A stretch of 64,000 nucleotides of DNA from Conyzicola nivalis_A (GTDB lineage: Bacteria; Actinomycetota; Actinomycetes; Actinomycetales; Microbacteriaceae): assembly GCF_040548875.1 (NCBI RefSeq), contig NZ_JBEPSJ010000004.1, positions 299,684 through 363,683 on the forward strand. The letters are read 5' to 3'. Below are positions 43,831 through 52,956 of the stretch, one piece after another. Numbering within the stretch: position 1 is the first letter of the stretch; every line of letters begins with the position of its first letter. The translations under genes and the position numbers were made by a program. Under the pieces are notes generated by a model. That model was not told where the DNA came from and did not search any database. It worked only from the letters and a program-made list of their open reading frames with translations.

Positions 43831-45021
43831 CTACTCCGCGACCACGGAGAGGGCCTGGCGGGCGATCTCGAGCTCCTCGTTCGTGGGGATCACGAGCACC
43901 GCGACGCGCGCACCCTCGGGCGAGATCACGCGCGGCTCGCGCGAGGCCAGCTCGTTGCGGTCGTTGTCGATCTCGATGCCGAGGAACTCGAGTCCGGCGA
44001 GGGCACGGCGGCGCAGCAGGGCGTTGTTCTCGCCGACGCCGGCCGTGAACACCAGGGCGTCGAGGCCGCCGAGCTGCGCGACGTAGGCGCCGACGTAGTG
44101 ACGGATGCGGTGCCGCCAGACCGCGAGGGCGGCCTCGGCGTCTGAGTCGCCGCCGGCCGCCGCGTTCTGCACGTCGCGCATGTCGCCTGTGCCTGTGAGT
44201 CCGAGGAGTCCGCTGCCGCGGTTGAGCAGCGAGTCGAGCTCGTCGAATCCGAGGCCGGCCTGCCGGTGCAGGTGGAAGATGATCGCCGGGTCGAGGTCGC
44301 CCGATCGGGTTCCCATCACGAGCCCCTCGAGCGGGGTGAGGCCCATCGAGGTGTCGATCGAGCGTCCGCCGTCGATCGCGGTGGCGGATGCCCCGTTGCC
44401 GAGGTGCAGCACGATTGTCTTGAGCGACTCGATCGGCCGGTCGAGGAACACCGCGGCCTGCTCCGAGACGTACTTGTGCGAGGTGCCGTGGAAGCCGTAC
44501 CGGCGGATCTTGTGCCGGGCGGCGAGCTCGCGGTCGATCGCGTAGGTGAAGGCCTCGGGCGGCAGCGTCTGGTGGAACGCGGTGTCGAAGACGGCGACCT
44601 GCGGAACGCCCGCGAAGATGACGGCGGCGGCGCGGATGCCCGCCAGGTTCGCAGGGTTGTGCAGCGGGGCGAGGGCCGAGAGTTCGTCGATGTCGGCGAT
44701 CACCCGGTCGGTGACGAGGGTGGGGCCGGTGAACAGCGATCCGCCGTGCACGACGCGGTGGCCGATCACGACGGGCGGCGAGAAGGCGAGGTCGGGGCCG
44801 TACTCGGCGAACGCGTCGGTCAGCACGCGGAGGGCCGCGGTGTGGTCGGCGATCGGCAGCTGCTTCTCGTGCTTCTCGCCCGCCGTGGTGTGGCCGACGC
44901 TGCTGGTCGCCTCGCCGATGCGGTCGATCGATCCCGAGGCGAGGGTCTCCTCGCCGTCGAGCTCGATCAGCTGGTACTTGAGCGACGACGAGCCGCTGTT
45001 GACGATGAGGGCGAGGCTCAC
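43831..45021 (-). CDS. ackA: Acetate kinase
   Basis: Interconverts acetyl phosphate and acetate with ATP. The 396-residue protein starts MSLALIVNSGSSSLKYQLIE, with further signatures RVVHGGSLFTGP, YGFHGTSHKYVSEQAAVFLD and the ATP-binding VFTAGVGENNALLRRRALAG. Its GTG overlaps the pta stop (GTGA), forming a tightly coupled pta-ackA operon for overflow or acetate assimilation. Confidence 0.97.
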   Translation of the reverse strand: MSLALIVNSGSSSLKYQLIELDGEETLASGSIDRIGEATSSVGHTTAGEKHEKQLPIADHTAALRVLTDAFAEYGPDLAFSPPVVIGHRVVHGGSLFTGPTLVTDRVIADIDELSALAPLHNPANLAGIRAAAVIFAGVPQVAVFDTAFHQTLPPEAFTYAIDRELAARHKIRRYGFHGTSHKYVSEQAAVFLDRPIESLKTIVLHLGNGASATAIDGGRSIDTSMGLTPLEGLVMGTRSGDLDPAIIFHLHRQAGLGFDELDSLLNRGSGLLGLTGTGDMRDVQNAAAGGDSDAEAALAVWRHRIRHYVGAYVAQLGGLDALVFTAGVGENNALLRRRALAGLEFLGIEIDNDRNELASREPRVISPEGARVAVLVIPTNEELEIARQALSVVAE

Positions 45022-47138
45022 GCGGATGCCCCCTGCGCCTGGATGGCCGTGATGGCCACGGTGTTGACGATGTCGCGCACGAGCGCTCCTCGGGATAGGT
45101 CGTTGATGGGCTTGTTGAGCCCCTGGAGCACGGGGCCGACGGCGACGGCTCCCGCGCTGCGCTGCACCGCTTTGTAGGTGTTGTTGCCGGTGTTGAGGTC
45201 GGGGAAGATGAACACCGTCGCCCGGCCTGCGACCTGGGAACCGGGCATCTTCGACTCCCCCACGGCGGCATCCGCGGCCGCGTCGTATTGGATCGGCCCG
45301 TCGACGAACAGGTCGGGGCGGCGTTCGTGCACGAGGGCGGTGGCGGCGCGCACCTTCTCGACGTCGGCACCGGCGCCGGACGAACCGGTCGAGTAGGACA
45401 GCATCGCGACGCGGGGGTCGATGCCGAACTGGTCGGCGGTGCCCGCCGAGGAGATCGCGATGTCGGCGAGCTGCTCCGACGTCGGGTCGGGAACCACGGC
45501 GCAGTCGCCGTAGACGAGCACCCGGTCGGAGAGCGCCATGAAGAACACGCTCGAGACGACCGACACGTCTTTCATGGTCTTGATGATCTCGAACCCGGGC
45601 TTGATCGTGTGCGCCGTGGTGTGCGCGGCGCCCGAGACCATACCGTCGGCGAGTCCGAGGTGCACCATCATGGTGCCGAAGTACGACACGTCGGTCACGA
45701 CGTCGCGCGCCGTCTCGACGGTCATGCCCTTGTGCGAGCGCACCCGCGCGTACTCCACGGCGAACCGCTCGCGCAGTTCGGGATCGAAGGGGCTGAGGAT
45801 GCTCGCTGCCGAGATGTCGACGCCGAGGCCGGCCGCCCTCGCACGGATGTCGCTCTCGTCGCCGAGGATCGTGAGACGGGCGACGCCGCGGCTCAGCAGG
45901 GTTCCCGCGGCGCGCAGGATGCGGTCGTCGGTGCCCTCGGGCAGCACGATGTGCTTGCTCGCGCTGCGGGCGCGCTCGATGAGCCCGTACTCAAACATCA
46001 GCGGTGTGACGGCGCCGGAGCGTCCGACGCTGAGCGCGTCGAACAGCACCCGCGCGTCGACGTGCTTCTCGAACAGCGCGAGGGCGATGTCGCGCTTGCG
46101 GTCGGAGTCGGCGGCGAGCCGTCCGCGCGTCTGGGTGATGCGCTGGGCGGTCGGGTAGGTGCCGAACTCGGTCGTGATGATGGGGAGGGTGTGGTCGAGA
46201 CCGGCGATGAGCCGCGTGATCACGGGCGAGAGCTCGAAGCCGCCGTTGAGCACCAGCCCCGCGAGCGACGGGAACGTGTCGGAGGCGTGCGCGGTGAGGG
46301 CGGCGAGCAGCATCTCGCTGCGGTCGCCGGGGATGACGACGATGGCGCCCTCGGTGAGACGCGGCAGGGAGTTCTCCATCGACATGGCGGCGATGACGAC
46401 GCCGAGGGCCTCCCGGGCGAGCAGCGCGGGGTCGCCCTGGAGCAGTGTGCCCTCGACGGCCTCCATGATGCCCTGCACGGTGGGTGCGACGAGGAACGGG
46501 TCTTCGGGGATCGCCCAGGCGGGGATGGTGCGCTCGACGCCGACCGCGGCGACCGAGGCGGTGGCGACGGCGGAGACCGCGGCCGAGATCTCGTCGAGGT
46601 GGTCTTCGTCGGCGCGGTTGGCGACGACGGCGAGGATGCTCGCGTGCGCGGCCGCGAGCTCCGGCACGGTCAGCTCGGCAATCTGACGCATCTCGTCGGC
46701 GGTGCGGCCGCGCGACTCGTCGACGCTGCGGCCGGTGAGCACGAGCAGCACGGGTGCTCCGAGGTTCGCGGCGATGCGGGCGTTGAAGCTCAGCTCGGTG
46801 GGGCTGCCGACGTCGGTGTAGTCGCTGCCGACGATCACGACCGCGCCGCACTTCGCCTCGACGGCCTTGAACCTCTCCACGATGCGACTGAGGGCCGCAT
46901 CCGGATCGTCGTGCACTTCTTCGTAGGTGGCGCCCACGCACTCGTCGTACTCGAGCTCGACGCCGTCGTGCGCGAGCAGCAGGTCGAGCACGTAGTCGCG
47001 TTCGGTGATGGAGCGGGCGATGGGGCGGAAGACTCCCACATGCTCGATCTCCCGCATCAGGGTGTCGAGAACCCCTAGAGCGATGGATGATTTGCCGGAA
47101 TGTCCCTCGGCGGAGGTGATGTAGATGCTGCGAGCCAC
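45018..47138 (-). CDS. pta: Phosphate acetyltransferase (long form with DRTGG/BioD-like N-terminus)
   Basis: Converts acetyl-CoA and phosphate to acetyl phosphate. From GTG 47138 it has 706 residues: an N-terminal P-loop domain (ARSIYITSAEGHSGKSSIAL), a DRTGG-type middle domain, and the catalytic PTA_PTB domain (SKHIVLPEGTDDRILRAAG, SVFFMALSDRVLVYGDCAVV, MLSYSTGSSGAGADVEKVR). TAGGGT places transcription start one base before this GTG, and AGGG is also eight bases upstream; the GTG at 47147 is less likely. Confidence 0.96.
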   Translation of the reverse strand: MARSIYITSAEGHSGKSSIALGVLDTLMREIEHVGVFRPIARSITERDYVLDLLLAHDGVELEYDECVGATYEEVHDDPDAALSRIVERFKAVEAKCGAVVIVGSDYTDVGSPTELSFNARIAANLGAPVLLVLTGRSVDESRGRTADEMRQIAELTVPELAAAHASILAVVANRADEDHLDEISAAVSAVATASVAAVGVERTIPAWAIPEDPFLVAPTVQGIMEAVEGTLLQGDPALLAREALGVVIAAMSMENSLPRLTEGAIVVIPGDRSEMLLAALTAHASDTFPSLAGLVLNGGFELSPVITRLIAGLDHTLPIITTEFGTYPTAQRITQTRGRLAADSDRKRDIALALFEKHVDARVLFDALSVGRSGAVTPLMFEYGLIERARSASKHIVLPEGTDDRILRAAGTLLSRGVARLTILGDESDIRARAAGLGVDISAASILSPFDPELRERFAVEYARVRSHKGMTVETARDVVTDVSYFGTMMVHLGLADGMVSGAAHTTAHTIKPGFEIIKTMKDVSVVSSVFFMALSDRVLVYGDCAVVPDPTSEQLADIAISSAGTADQFGIDPRVAMLSYSTGSSGAGADVEKVRAATALVHERRPDLFVDGPIQYDAAADAAVGESKMPGSQVAGRATVFIFPDLNTGNNTYKAVQRSAGAVAVGPVLQGLNKPINDLSRGALVRDIVNTVAITAIQAQGASA

Positions 47139-47147
47139 GTAGGACAC

Positions 47148-47486
47148 CCTAATCGGGCGACCTGAACGGCCGACAGGGGCTTAGGTCCCGGCCGCGCGGC
47201 GAACGCAACCCATCCCGCCCACCCTCGCGGCAGAACGTCGAGCGAAGCGAGACATCGGCCGATTCGCCGCCACGGTATACGGTTCTTCACGAAATACCGG
47301 CGAAAACTTGGCCGAAATGTGAATGACCCCCCGCGCACCCGCCAGAGCCCGGTTACCCTTGCTACGTTTCCGTCCTGGGGGAGTTGGCCTGGATGACGCC
47401 ACGCGGGGAGCCGGGGTTAAATATACAGGTATGATTCTTGAGGTTGTTCACATAGCCCCGGAATCGGGGCCGGGAACGACCGGCCA
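47148..47486. other. Intergenic stretch between pta and tRNA-Ser
   Basis: 339 bases without a convincing gene. The first part is the pta promoter side. From about 47350 there are GC-rich segments (CCTGGGGGAG, GCGGGGAGCCGGGG) that could fold, a possible 13-codon frame at 47392-47433 after GGGGGAG, and TATGAT at 47430-47435, the best -10 candidate for tRNA-Ser. Confidence 0.4.
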
Positions 47487-47571
47487 GGAGAATTCGCCTA
47501 GTGGCCTATGGCGCCAGCTTGGAAAGTTGGTTGGGTGCAAGCCCTCGGGGGTTCGAATCCCCCATTCTCCG
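47487..47571 (+). tRNA. tRNA-Ser (anticodon GGA)
   Basis: An 85-base class II tRNA: acceptor GGAGAAT/ATTCTCC, anticodon stem CCAGC/GTTGG with loop TTGGAAA (anticodon GGA), a long variable arm, and T-arm GGGGG-TTCGAAT-CCCCC. Discriminator G is followed by an encoded CCA (47572-47574). Confidence 0.97.
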
Positions 47572-47589
47572 CCACTTCATCACCATCCA

Positions 47590-47623
47590 GAGAAGCTCCG
47601 CCCCCGCCGGGTCGGAGCTTCTC
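47590..47623 (+). terminator. Terminator hairpin after tRNA-Ser
   Basis: Perfect 11-bp stem GAGAAGCTCCG/CGGAGCTTCTC with a 12-base loop, followed by CGGTTTCC. It lies between the tRNA and the 3' end of an opposing tetR gene, so it may serve both. Confidence 0.8.
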
Positions 47624-47644
47624 CGGTTTCCGGGCCCGGCCGTC

Positions 47645-48238
47645 TCAAGCGAGGCGGGCCACGCTGCTCACCAGGTTGCGCAGGATGTCGTGCGCCGAGT
47701 AGTCGAGGCCCCACGGCGTCGGCTGCGCGCGCCCGACGATCGTCGACAGCCCGTGCACCCCGGCCCACAGCGTCGCCGCGTCCCTCGCGGCGTCGGTGCT
47801 CGACGAGCTGCCCTCGTCGATCGCGCCCTGCAGCGCCGCGACCAGCAGCGGGAACGCCTGCGGCAGCACTCCCCCGGTAGCGGGCCGGCGCGACATCAGG
47901 GCGTAGCGGGCCGGATGCGCGCGTCCGAACTCCAGGTAGGCGCTGCAGCCGAGATACAGGCTTTCGGATGCCGCGGCGGCCGTGCGCGTCGCCGTCTTGA
48001 AGGCGGCCGCCAGGTGGCCGTAGCTCACGTTGACGATCTCGTCCTTGATCGCCGCGACGTCGGAGAAGTGCGGATAGATCGCCGGGGCGGTGATGCCCAC
48101 TTGCCGGGCGACGCTGCGGAGTGTGAGGTCGGGGGCGTCGGGCGAGTCATCCATCAGCACGATCGCGGCTGCGACGATCTCCTCGCGAAGCCTCGCCCCG
48201 TCGCCCCGCGCGTTTCGTGGCCGTTCGACACTCGTCAT
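47645..48238 (-). CDS. TetR-family transcriptional regulator
   Basis: A 197-residue repressor with a TetR helix-turn-helix: DGARLREEIVAAAIVLMDDS, then LTLRSVARQVGITAPAIYPHFSD split over the recognition helix, and a C-terminal TetR_C_13/WHG-like domain (ESLYLGCSAYLEFGRAHPAR). TAGCGT ends six bases before ATG 48238, favouring this start and a leaderless message over GTG 48244. The target is unknown; no adjacent divergent pump is present. Confidence 0.9.
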   Translation of the reverse strand: MTSVERPRNARGDGARLREEIVAAAIVLMDDSPDAPDLTLRSVARQVGITAPAIYPHFSDVAAIKDEIVNVSYGHLAAAFKTATRTAAAASESLYLGCSAYLEFGRAHPARYALMSRRPATGGVLPQAFPLLVAALQGAIDEGSSSSTDAARDAATLWAGVHGLSTIVGRAQPTPWGLDYSAHDILRNLVSSVARLA

Positions 48239-48356
48239 CTGCACACGCTACCCAGAGGCCGCGGCGAATCGACGCGGTCAACTCGCGCGGCGTCCGCTGG
48301 AGCCCCGGACTGGGGGCCCGGACTGGGGGCCCGGTTGCGGCGGGCCGCCAGAGGGC

Positions 48357-48362
48357 TACCGT
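48357..48362 (+). promoter_or_regulatory. -10 element TACCGT for leaderless TPR gene
   Basis: TACCGT ends six bases before ATG 48369, so transcription should begin at the start codon. Direct repeats of GGACTGGGGGCCC lie just upstream (about 48307-48332). Confidence 0.5.
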
Positions 48363-48368
48363 GGTCGC

Positions 48369-48872
48369 ATGGAACCTCTCGCCGACGACTGGGAAGAACG
48401 CCTCGCCGACCTCTGGGCGACGATCCAGGACCACACGGGGGGCGAGTTCGTCGCCGAACTCGAGACCCTCCTTGCTCAGCTGCCGCCGGGCAGCGCGACG
48501 GCCTCGTTCGAACGCGCGGGCGCGCAGGACTCCACCGGGCACCCCGACCTCGCCGTCCCGCTCTACCGTGAGGCGCTCGAGGCCGGGCTGAGCGGCGAGC
48601 GACGACGACGGGCCGTGATCCAGCTGGCCAGTTCGCTGCGCAACCTGGGTCAGGCCGAGGAGAGCGTGACGCTGCTCGAGCGGGAGCGCAATCGCACGTC
48701 CGACGCGCTCGACGACGCCGTCGCGGCGTTTCTCGCCCTCGCGTTGCACGACGTCGGGCGGCACGACGAGGCGCTCTCGCTGTCGCTGTCAGCGCTGGCG
48801 CCGCACCTGCCGCGCTACCAGCGGTCGCTCACCGACTACGCCCGCCTGATCGTCGAGAGACCCGCTACCTGA
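48369..48872 (+). CDS. Tetratricopeptide-repeat protein
   Basis: A 167-residue helical protein. The central part reads as TPR-like helix pairs: FERAGAQDSTGHPDLAVPLY, RRRAVIQLASSLRNLGQAEE, AVAAFLALALHDVGRHDEAL. Such small TPR proteins mediate protein-protein contacts; the partner is unknown. It ends eight bases inside the 3' end of the opposing membrane-protein gene. Confidence 0.85.
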   Translation: MEPLADDWEERLADLWATIQDHTGGEFVAELETLLAQLPPGSATASFERAGAQDSTGHPDLAVPLYREALEAGLSGERRRRAVIQLASSLRNLGQAEESVTLLERERNRTSDALDDAVAAFLALALHDVGRHDEALSLSLSALAPHLPRYQRSLTDYARLIVERPAT

Positions 48873-49899
48873 GGTCGAACCGCACGAGACCGGTCGGGGC
48901 GAGCCTGCCGAGCAGCCCGACGAATTCGTCGTAGTCGGCGAAAACGGCGCCGCCCCGGGTGGCCGCGCCGCCGAGGGGGTAGCTGGTGCGGGTTCCCGTC
49001 TTCTCGACGAGCACGATGCGCCGCGCGTTGCCGCTGTAGCCGGGCGGGGTCAGCTCGATGCTCGAGAGCTGGGCGAAGTAGAGCGCCGTTCCGTCGAACT
49101 GCACCGTCGCGCCCGTGACGGTGATGCTCTTCGGGATCCTCGCGGCGCGACGGCGGCGTACACCGAAGGCGACGACGACGACGAGCAGCAGAACGGAGAC
49201 GAAGATCGCCGTGAAGGCCAGGAACCCCGGGTCGTTCTGCGACTCCGAGATCAGGTAGATCCAGCCGACCAGCAGTCCGAGTACCGCGACGGACAGCAGC
49301 GCTATGGACGTCGCCCGCCGCGCGCCCGTCGGCCGTCCGGCGCGCGGGTCGAGTGTGAACGATCGGGGCGCGCCGACGAGGACGGCCGGGTCGCCCGTCG
49401 GGGCGCCGACCGGCGACAGGTCGGCCATGAGGTCGTTGAACGTCGACGCGGTGAACCAGCGGCAGACGACTTCGGTGCGCTCCGCGCTCGTGGTGGCGAA
49501 GACCTTGCGCACCGAGCCGCTCGGCACGCCGTTGGTGCTCTGGCGTTCGACGAGCGATGCGAAGATCGTCGAGTCGCGCTGCCATTCGTTCGTGACCCGA
49601 GGGCCTCTGCGCAGCCGAACAGAGCGGGCATCCGTCTCGAACCGTATCGGGCCGGTCACGAACACGTGCACGAGCAGCCAGACGCCGCCGATCACGAGGA
49701 TTGCGACGCACACCGCGATCAGGATCTTGCTGTCGTCGATGTCGAGCATGAGCTCGAGCACGAGCTTCGTCAGCCCGACGGCGAGCAGAGGAACACCGAC
49801 GACGCCCGTGAGGAGGGAGACCAGGCGGCCTCCCCATGCGCTCGAGTATGTACGGGTAGCCGAGGCACCGACCGCGGGGGCGTACTGGGCCGCAGACAC
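48865..49899 (-). CDS. Membrane protein with two helix pairs, unknown function
   Basis: A 344-residue protein from GTG 49899, which shares one base with the stop of the upstream lipoprotein gene (TAGTG). Two hydrophobic helices lie at about residues 28-75 (LLTGVVGVPLLAVGLTKLVL, ILIAVCVAILVIGGVWLLVH) and two more at about 205-255. Between and after them are soluble segments, the last rich in strands (KSITVTGATVQFDGTALYFA), possibly a PH-like fold. I do not recognise a named family. It pairs with the lipoprotein gene. Confidence 0.8.
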   Translation of the reverse strand: MSAAQYAPAVGASATRTYSSAWGGRLVSLLTGVVGVPLLAVGLTKLVLELMLDIDDSKILIAVCVAILVIGGVWLLVHVFVTGPIRFETDARSVRLRRGPRVTNEWQRDSTIFASLVERQSTNGVPSGSVRKVFATTSAERTEVVCRWFTASTFNDLMADLSPVGAPTGDPAVLVGAPRSFTLDPRAGRPTGARRATSIALLSVAVLGLLVGWIYLISESQNDPGFLAFTAIFVSVLLLVVVVAFGVRRRRAARIPKSITVTGATVQFDGTALYFAQLSSIELTPPGYSGNARRIVLVEKTGTRTSYPLGGAATRGGAVFADYDEFVGLLGRLAPTGLVRFDLR

Positions 49900-50429
49900 T
49901 AGCGGGCCGCGCCGGCGAGCGTTCCGGTGGTCTGCACCTCGGGTTCGAATACCGAGCAGATGACCTCGCGGTCGCCCTCCGCCCAGGTCTCCACCGTCGG
50001 CTGGATCGGGAAGTAGTCGAGCACCGACGTCTCGTAGGGCATTCCGACGAACGTCTCGAACTGCGCGAAGCATCCGTCGTCGGCGAGCTGGTCGACGTCG
50101 ACGGGGAACTCGTCACCGGCGAGGTCGAACAGGAGGAAGACCTCGTTGTCGTGCGGCTCCGCGCAGGGAACGGCGGGCAGGTCGGAGATCTCTTCGTTGT
50201 CGATGGCCGCTGCGTCGTTGTTGAAGCAGTCGCCCAGCGCGACGGTGAATACGTCCTGCTGCCCCGCCTCGGCGATCTGCTGGGTCTCGGCGTCGCGTTC
50301 CGCCTGCGCGGGGAAGATGTTCTCGAGCACGGCGCAGCCGCCGAGCGATGCGACCGCCGCGAGGGCGACTACTGAGGCGAGGGCGAGGCGGGACGGCAGG
50401 CGGAGTGCGGACATGGGCTCGACTTTCAT
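49899..50429 (-). CDS. Secreted septum-formation-like lipoprotein
   Basis: A 176-residue exported protein. Signal sequence SALRLPSRLALASVVALAAV ends in lipobox LGGC. The mature part has DVFTVALGDCFNN, VPCAEPHDNEVFLLFDL and REVICSVFEP: paired cysteines around a C-x-EPHDNEVF motif typical of actinobacterial septum-formation family (DUF4190-associated) domains. Function is not established. ATG 50429 or the in-frame ATG 50414 could start it. Confidence 0.82.
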   Translation of the reverse strand: MKVEPMSALRLPSRLALASVVALAAVASLGGCAVLENIFPAQAERDAETQQIAEAGQQDVFTVALGDCFNNDAAAIDNEEISDLPAVPCAEPHDNEVFLLFDLAGDEFPVDVDQLADDGCFAQFETFVGMPYETSVLDYFPIQPTVETWAEGDREVICSVFEPEVQTTGTLAGAAR

Positions 50430-50650
50430 GATCGATGCTGGTGAGCGCCCCCTTCGAGGGGTGCGAGTCGATACTAGCGATATTGAGAGCTCCTCCGGTT
50501 GGCCTTTTATGACGCCTGAGAATCAAGCCCTATCCGGATGTCCCGTAGCATCGCACTCTTGACCTACAGGTGTTGCACAAGCGGGCTGGCTAGTGTGACG
50601 CGGGGTCGGGGGCTGTCGCTGTGGCGTCCCCTCGAGGGGAGTTGGACGGC

Positions 50651-51271
50651 ATGCGGGGCAGTGCACCGGTGGGAGGCGAGCGGATTCGCCCGCTGCGCCG
50701 ACTGTTGCACCAGGGGCTGGCAGCCGCGCTCGCGTTCCTCGTGCCGTCGTTCGGCGTTCTGTACTTCCTCACCGTGCCTAACGGTCCGTGGCCGGTCGTG
50801 GTCGCAGTGCAGCTCGTGGCCTCGCTGCTCCTGCTGCTGGCGTGCTGGACCTACTTCAGGGTAGCGATCTGGGTGTCGCCGGAGAGGATAACCGAGCGCG
50901 GGTTCTTCGGATCGCTCACCTCGGTGCCGGCCGAGGAGATCGGCGCTGTCGTCCTCGCCCACACCTTCCACGGGGGCGGCGCAGACACCGTGCCCCAGCT
51001 CTTCGTATGCGACGAGCACGGCAATCAGCTCGTGCGGATGCGTGGACAGTTCTGGTCGCTCGAGGCGATGACCGCCGTCGCCGACGGACTCGGGATCGAG
51101 CCGACCGACCTCGGTGAGCCGCTCAGCAACCGCGAACTGCTCGAACAGTACCCGGGGCTGCTCTACTGGTTCGAGCGACGACCGTACCTGGCCGTCGTCG
51201 CCTTCGCGGGCAGCGTTCTCGTCGGCGGCAGCCTGGTCTACCTGGGGCTGGCGTCGATGGGTCTCACCTGA
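50651..51271 (+). CDS. Membrane protein, PH-like domain, unknown function
   Basis: A 206-residue protein from ATG 50651 with GAGGGGAG upstream. Two helices near the N-terminus ([40 protein letters not shown]) precede a strand-rich soluble region ([40 protein letters not shown]) resembling a bacterial PH domain, and a last helix ([20 protein letters not shown]). TAGTGT at 50591-50596 may be its -10. No named family recognised. Confidence 0.8.
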
Positions 51272-51277
51272 GGAGCG

Positions 51278-51316
51278 AGCACAGCGTTGCTCAGCACAGC
51301 GTTGCCTAGCGCAACG
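51278..51316. repeat. Short direct repeats and hairpin between convergent genes
   Basis: AGCACAGCGTTGC is repeated at 51278-51290 and 51293-51305 (15-base period), and CGTTGC/GCAACG forms a small stem across the menC stop codon. It probably helps separate the convergent transcripts. Confidence 0.5.
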
Positions 51317-52409
51317 TGATCGGCGCGCGCAACGCCCACTCGGCGAGCAGCTCCTCGCGCACCTCGACGCCGCTGCCCGCGCCGGTGGGCACCGCGAGCC
51401 GCCCGTCGACGAGCACGAACGGCTCGGTGAGGTCTTCTGCGTAGTAGCGGCTCGAACCGGAGGTGTCGCCGGGCAGGGTGAAGTTGGCCATGGCGGCGAG
51501 CGCCACGTTGGCGGCGCGTCCGACGCCGGTCTCGAGCATGCCGCCGCACCACACCGGCACACCCAGCTCGGCGCAGGCGTCGTGCACCCGCACCGCCTCG
51601 AGGTAGCCGCCGACGCGGCCCGCCTTGATGTTCACGATGCTCGTGGCGCCCCGCCCGATCGCGTCGACCGCCACGTCGGCGTTCACGATCGACTCGTCGA
51701 GACAGACGGGCGTCGCGATCTCGGCGGCGAGGGCGATGTGGGTGAGCATGTCGTCCTCGACGAAGGGCTGCTCGATGAGCAGGAGCCCGAACTCGTCGAG
51801 CCGCCCGAGGTGCTCGATGTCCGCGCGCGTGTACGCGGTGTTCGCGTCGACCTGCAGGGGCAGGTCGCCGATGAGCTCGCGCACCGCCCGCACGGGTTCG
51901 ATGTCCCACCCGGGTTTGATCTTCAGCTTGATGCGACGGTAGCCCTCGGCGACGTAGCCGTCGACCTCGTCGAGCAGCTCGTCGACGGTCGCCGCGATGC
52001 CCACCGAGACGCCGCAGTCGACGAGGTCACGGTCGGCGCCGAAGTACTCCCCGAAGCTCAGCCCCTCGGCTCGGGTCTGCGCGTCGAGCACCGCCGTCTC
52101 CACGGCGGCCTTCGCCATGCGGTGCCCTACGACAAAGGAGAGAACCTCGGCCACCGTCTCCGCCGTGACCGACTCGGTGGCGAGCAGCGCGGGTCCGAGA
52201 TAGTCGCGGATGACGGCCTCGGCACCGGCGACGTACTCGCTCGAGTACACCGGGTCGGCCATGGCCACGCATTCGCCCCACCCGTCGCCCTCCGTCGTGC
52301 GCACGCGGACGAGCAGCACGTCGCGCGCCGACTGCCGACCGAACGAGGTCTCGAAGGGACGCACGAGCGGCATGGCCACCCGGTGCAGCTCGAGCGCGAG
52401 AATCCTCAT
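51306..52409 (-). CDS. menC: o-Succinylbenzoate synthase (enolase superfamily)
   Basis: A 367-residue enolase-superfamily enzyme. Landmarks: YRRIKLKIKPGWDIEPVRAV with the KxK catalytic pair, metal ligands in LPLQVDANTAY, LIEQPF and CLDESI, the second catalytic Lys in SIVNIKAGRVGGYLEAVRVH, and WCGGMLETGVGRAANVALAA. This is the MenC/N-succinylamino-acid racemase subgroup; menaquinone synthesis is the likely role, but other men genes are absent and racemase activity is possible. It is the last gene of a three-gene run with tetR and a saccharopine-dehydrogenase-like gene. Confidence 0.9.
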   Translation of the reverse strand: MRILALELHRVAMPLVRPFETSFGRQSARDVLLVRVRTTEGDGWGECVAMADPVYSSEYVAGAEAVIRDYLGPALLATESVTAETVAEVLSFVVGHRMAKAAVETAVLDAQTRAEGLSFGEYFGADRDLVDCGVSVGIAATVDELLDEVDGYVAEGYRRIKLKIKPGWDIEPVRAVRELIGDLPLQVDANTAYTRADIEHLGRLDEFGLLLIEQPFVEDDMLTHIALAAEIATPVCLDESIVNADVAVDAIGRGATSIVNIKAGRVGGYLEAVRVHDACAELGVPVWCGGMLETGVGRAANVALAAMANFTLPGDTSGSSRYYAEDLTEPFVLVDGRLAVPTGAGSGVEVREELLAEWALRAPITLR

Positions 52410-52422
52410 GGCCGACCGCCCG

Positions 52423-52956
52423 TCACTCGATCGACCCGACGGAGTCGATCATGGTGTTCCACATCTCGTCGAGGTCGACTTCGGGCGGGAACCTGCCGAC
52501 GATCTCCAGCATGAGGATTCCGTGGCCCCAGGCCCAGAAGCTCATCCCCGCGGTGAGGGTAGGGAAGAGTTCGCCGTAGTCGATCGCGCCGGCCTCGCCC
52601 ACCGCGCTGACGAGCTGCGGCCCGAGCAACGGGCGCTCGTTCATCAGCCGGAACAGCTGCGGGTTGCCCCGGCCCAGGGCGCGGTACGAGAAGGCGAGGG
52701 CTGCGATGTGGTCGCGTCGGCTCGCCGTCGGGGGCAGTGCTGCGGATGCCGCGGCGAGCTCTCTGGCCCACAGCCGGAAGCCGAGGTCCGAGAGCTGCTG
52801 CTCGATGTCGGCCTTGCTCGTGAACTGTTTGTAGAGCGACGGGGGCTTGATGCCGGCGCGACGGGAGATGGTGCCGACGCCGAGCTTCTCCAGCCCCTCC
52901 TCCTCGAGCACGGCGAGCGCGATGGCGAGCAGCTCGTTGGCGCGCGGCTCGCTCAC
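52423..52956 (-). CDS. TetR-family transcriptional regulator
   Basis: A 177-residue protein from GTG 52956, overlapping the upstream stop as GTGA. The helix-turn-helix reads LEKLGVGTISRRAGIKPPSL followed by YKQFTSKADIEQQL. The C-terminal part (LFPTLTAGMSFWAWGHGILM) is of the WHG/TetR_C_13 type. Placement between the oxidoreductase and menC suggests it regulates this operon. The long open frame upstream is the shadow of the oxidoreductase gene. Confidence 0.9.
   Translation of the reverse strand: MSEPRANELLAIALAVLEEEGLEKLGVGTISRRAGIKPPSLYKQFTSKADIEQQLSDLGFRLWARELAAASAALPPTASRRDHIAALAFSYRALGRGNPQLFRLMNERPLLGPQLVSAVGEAGAIDYGELFPTLTAGMSFWAWGHGILMLEIVGRFPPEVDLDEMWNTMIDSVGSIE

Noticed and set aside
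47340..47440. Cyclic-di-AMP (ydaO-type) riboswitch before tRNA-Ser
   Set aside because: Some G-rich segments recall it, but the conserved core was not recognised and no protein gene follows.
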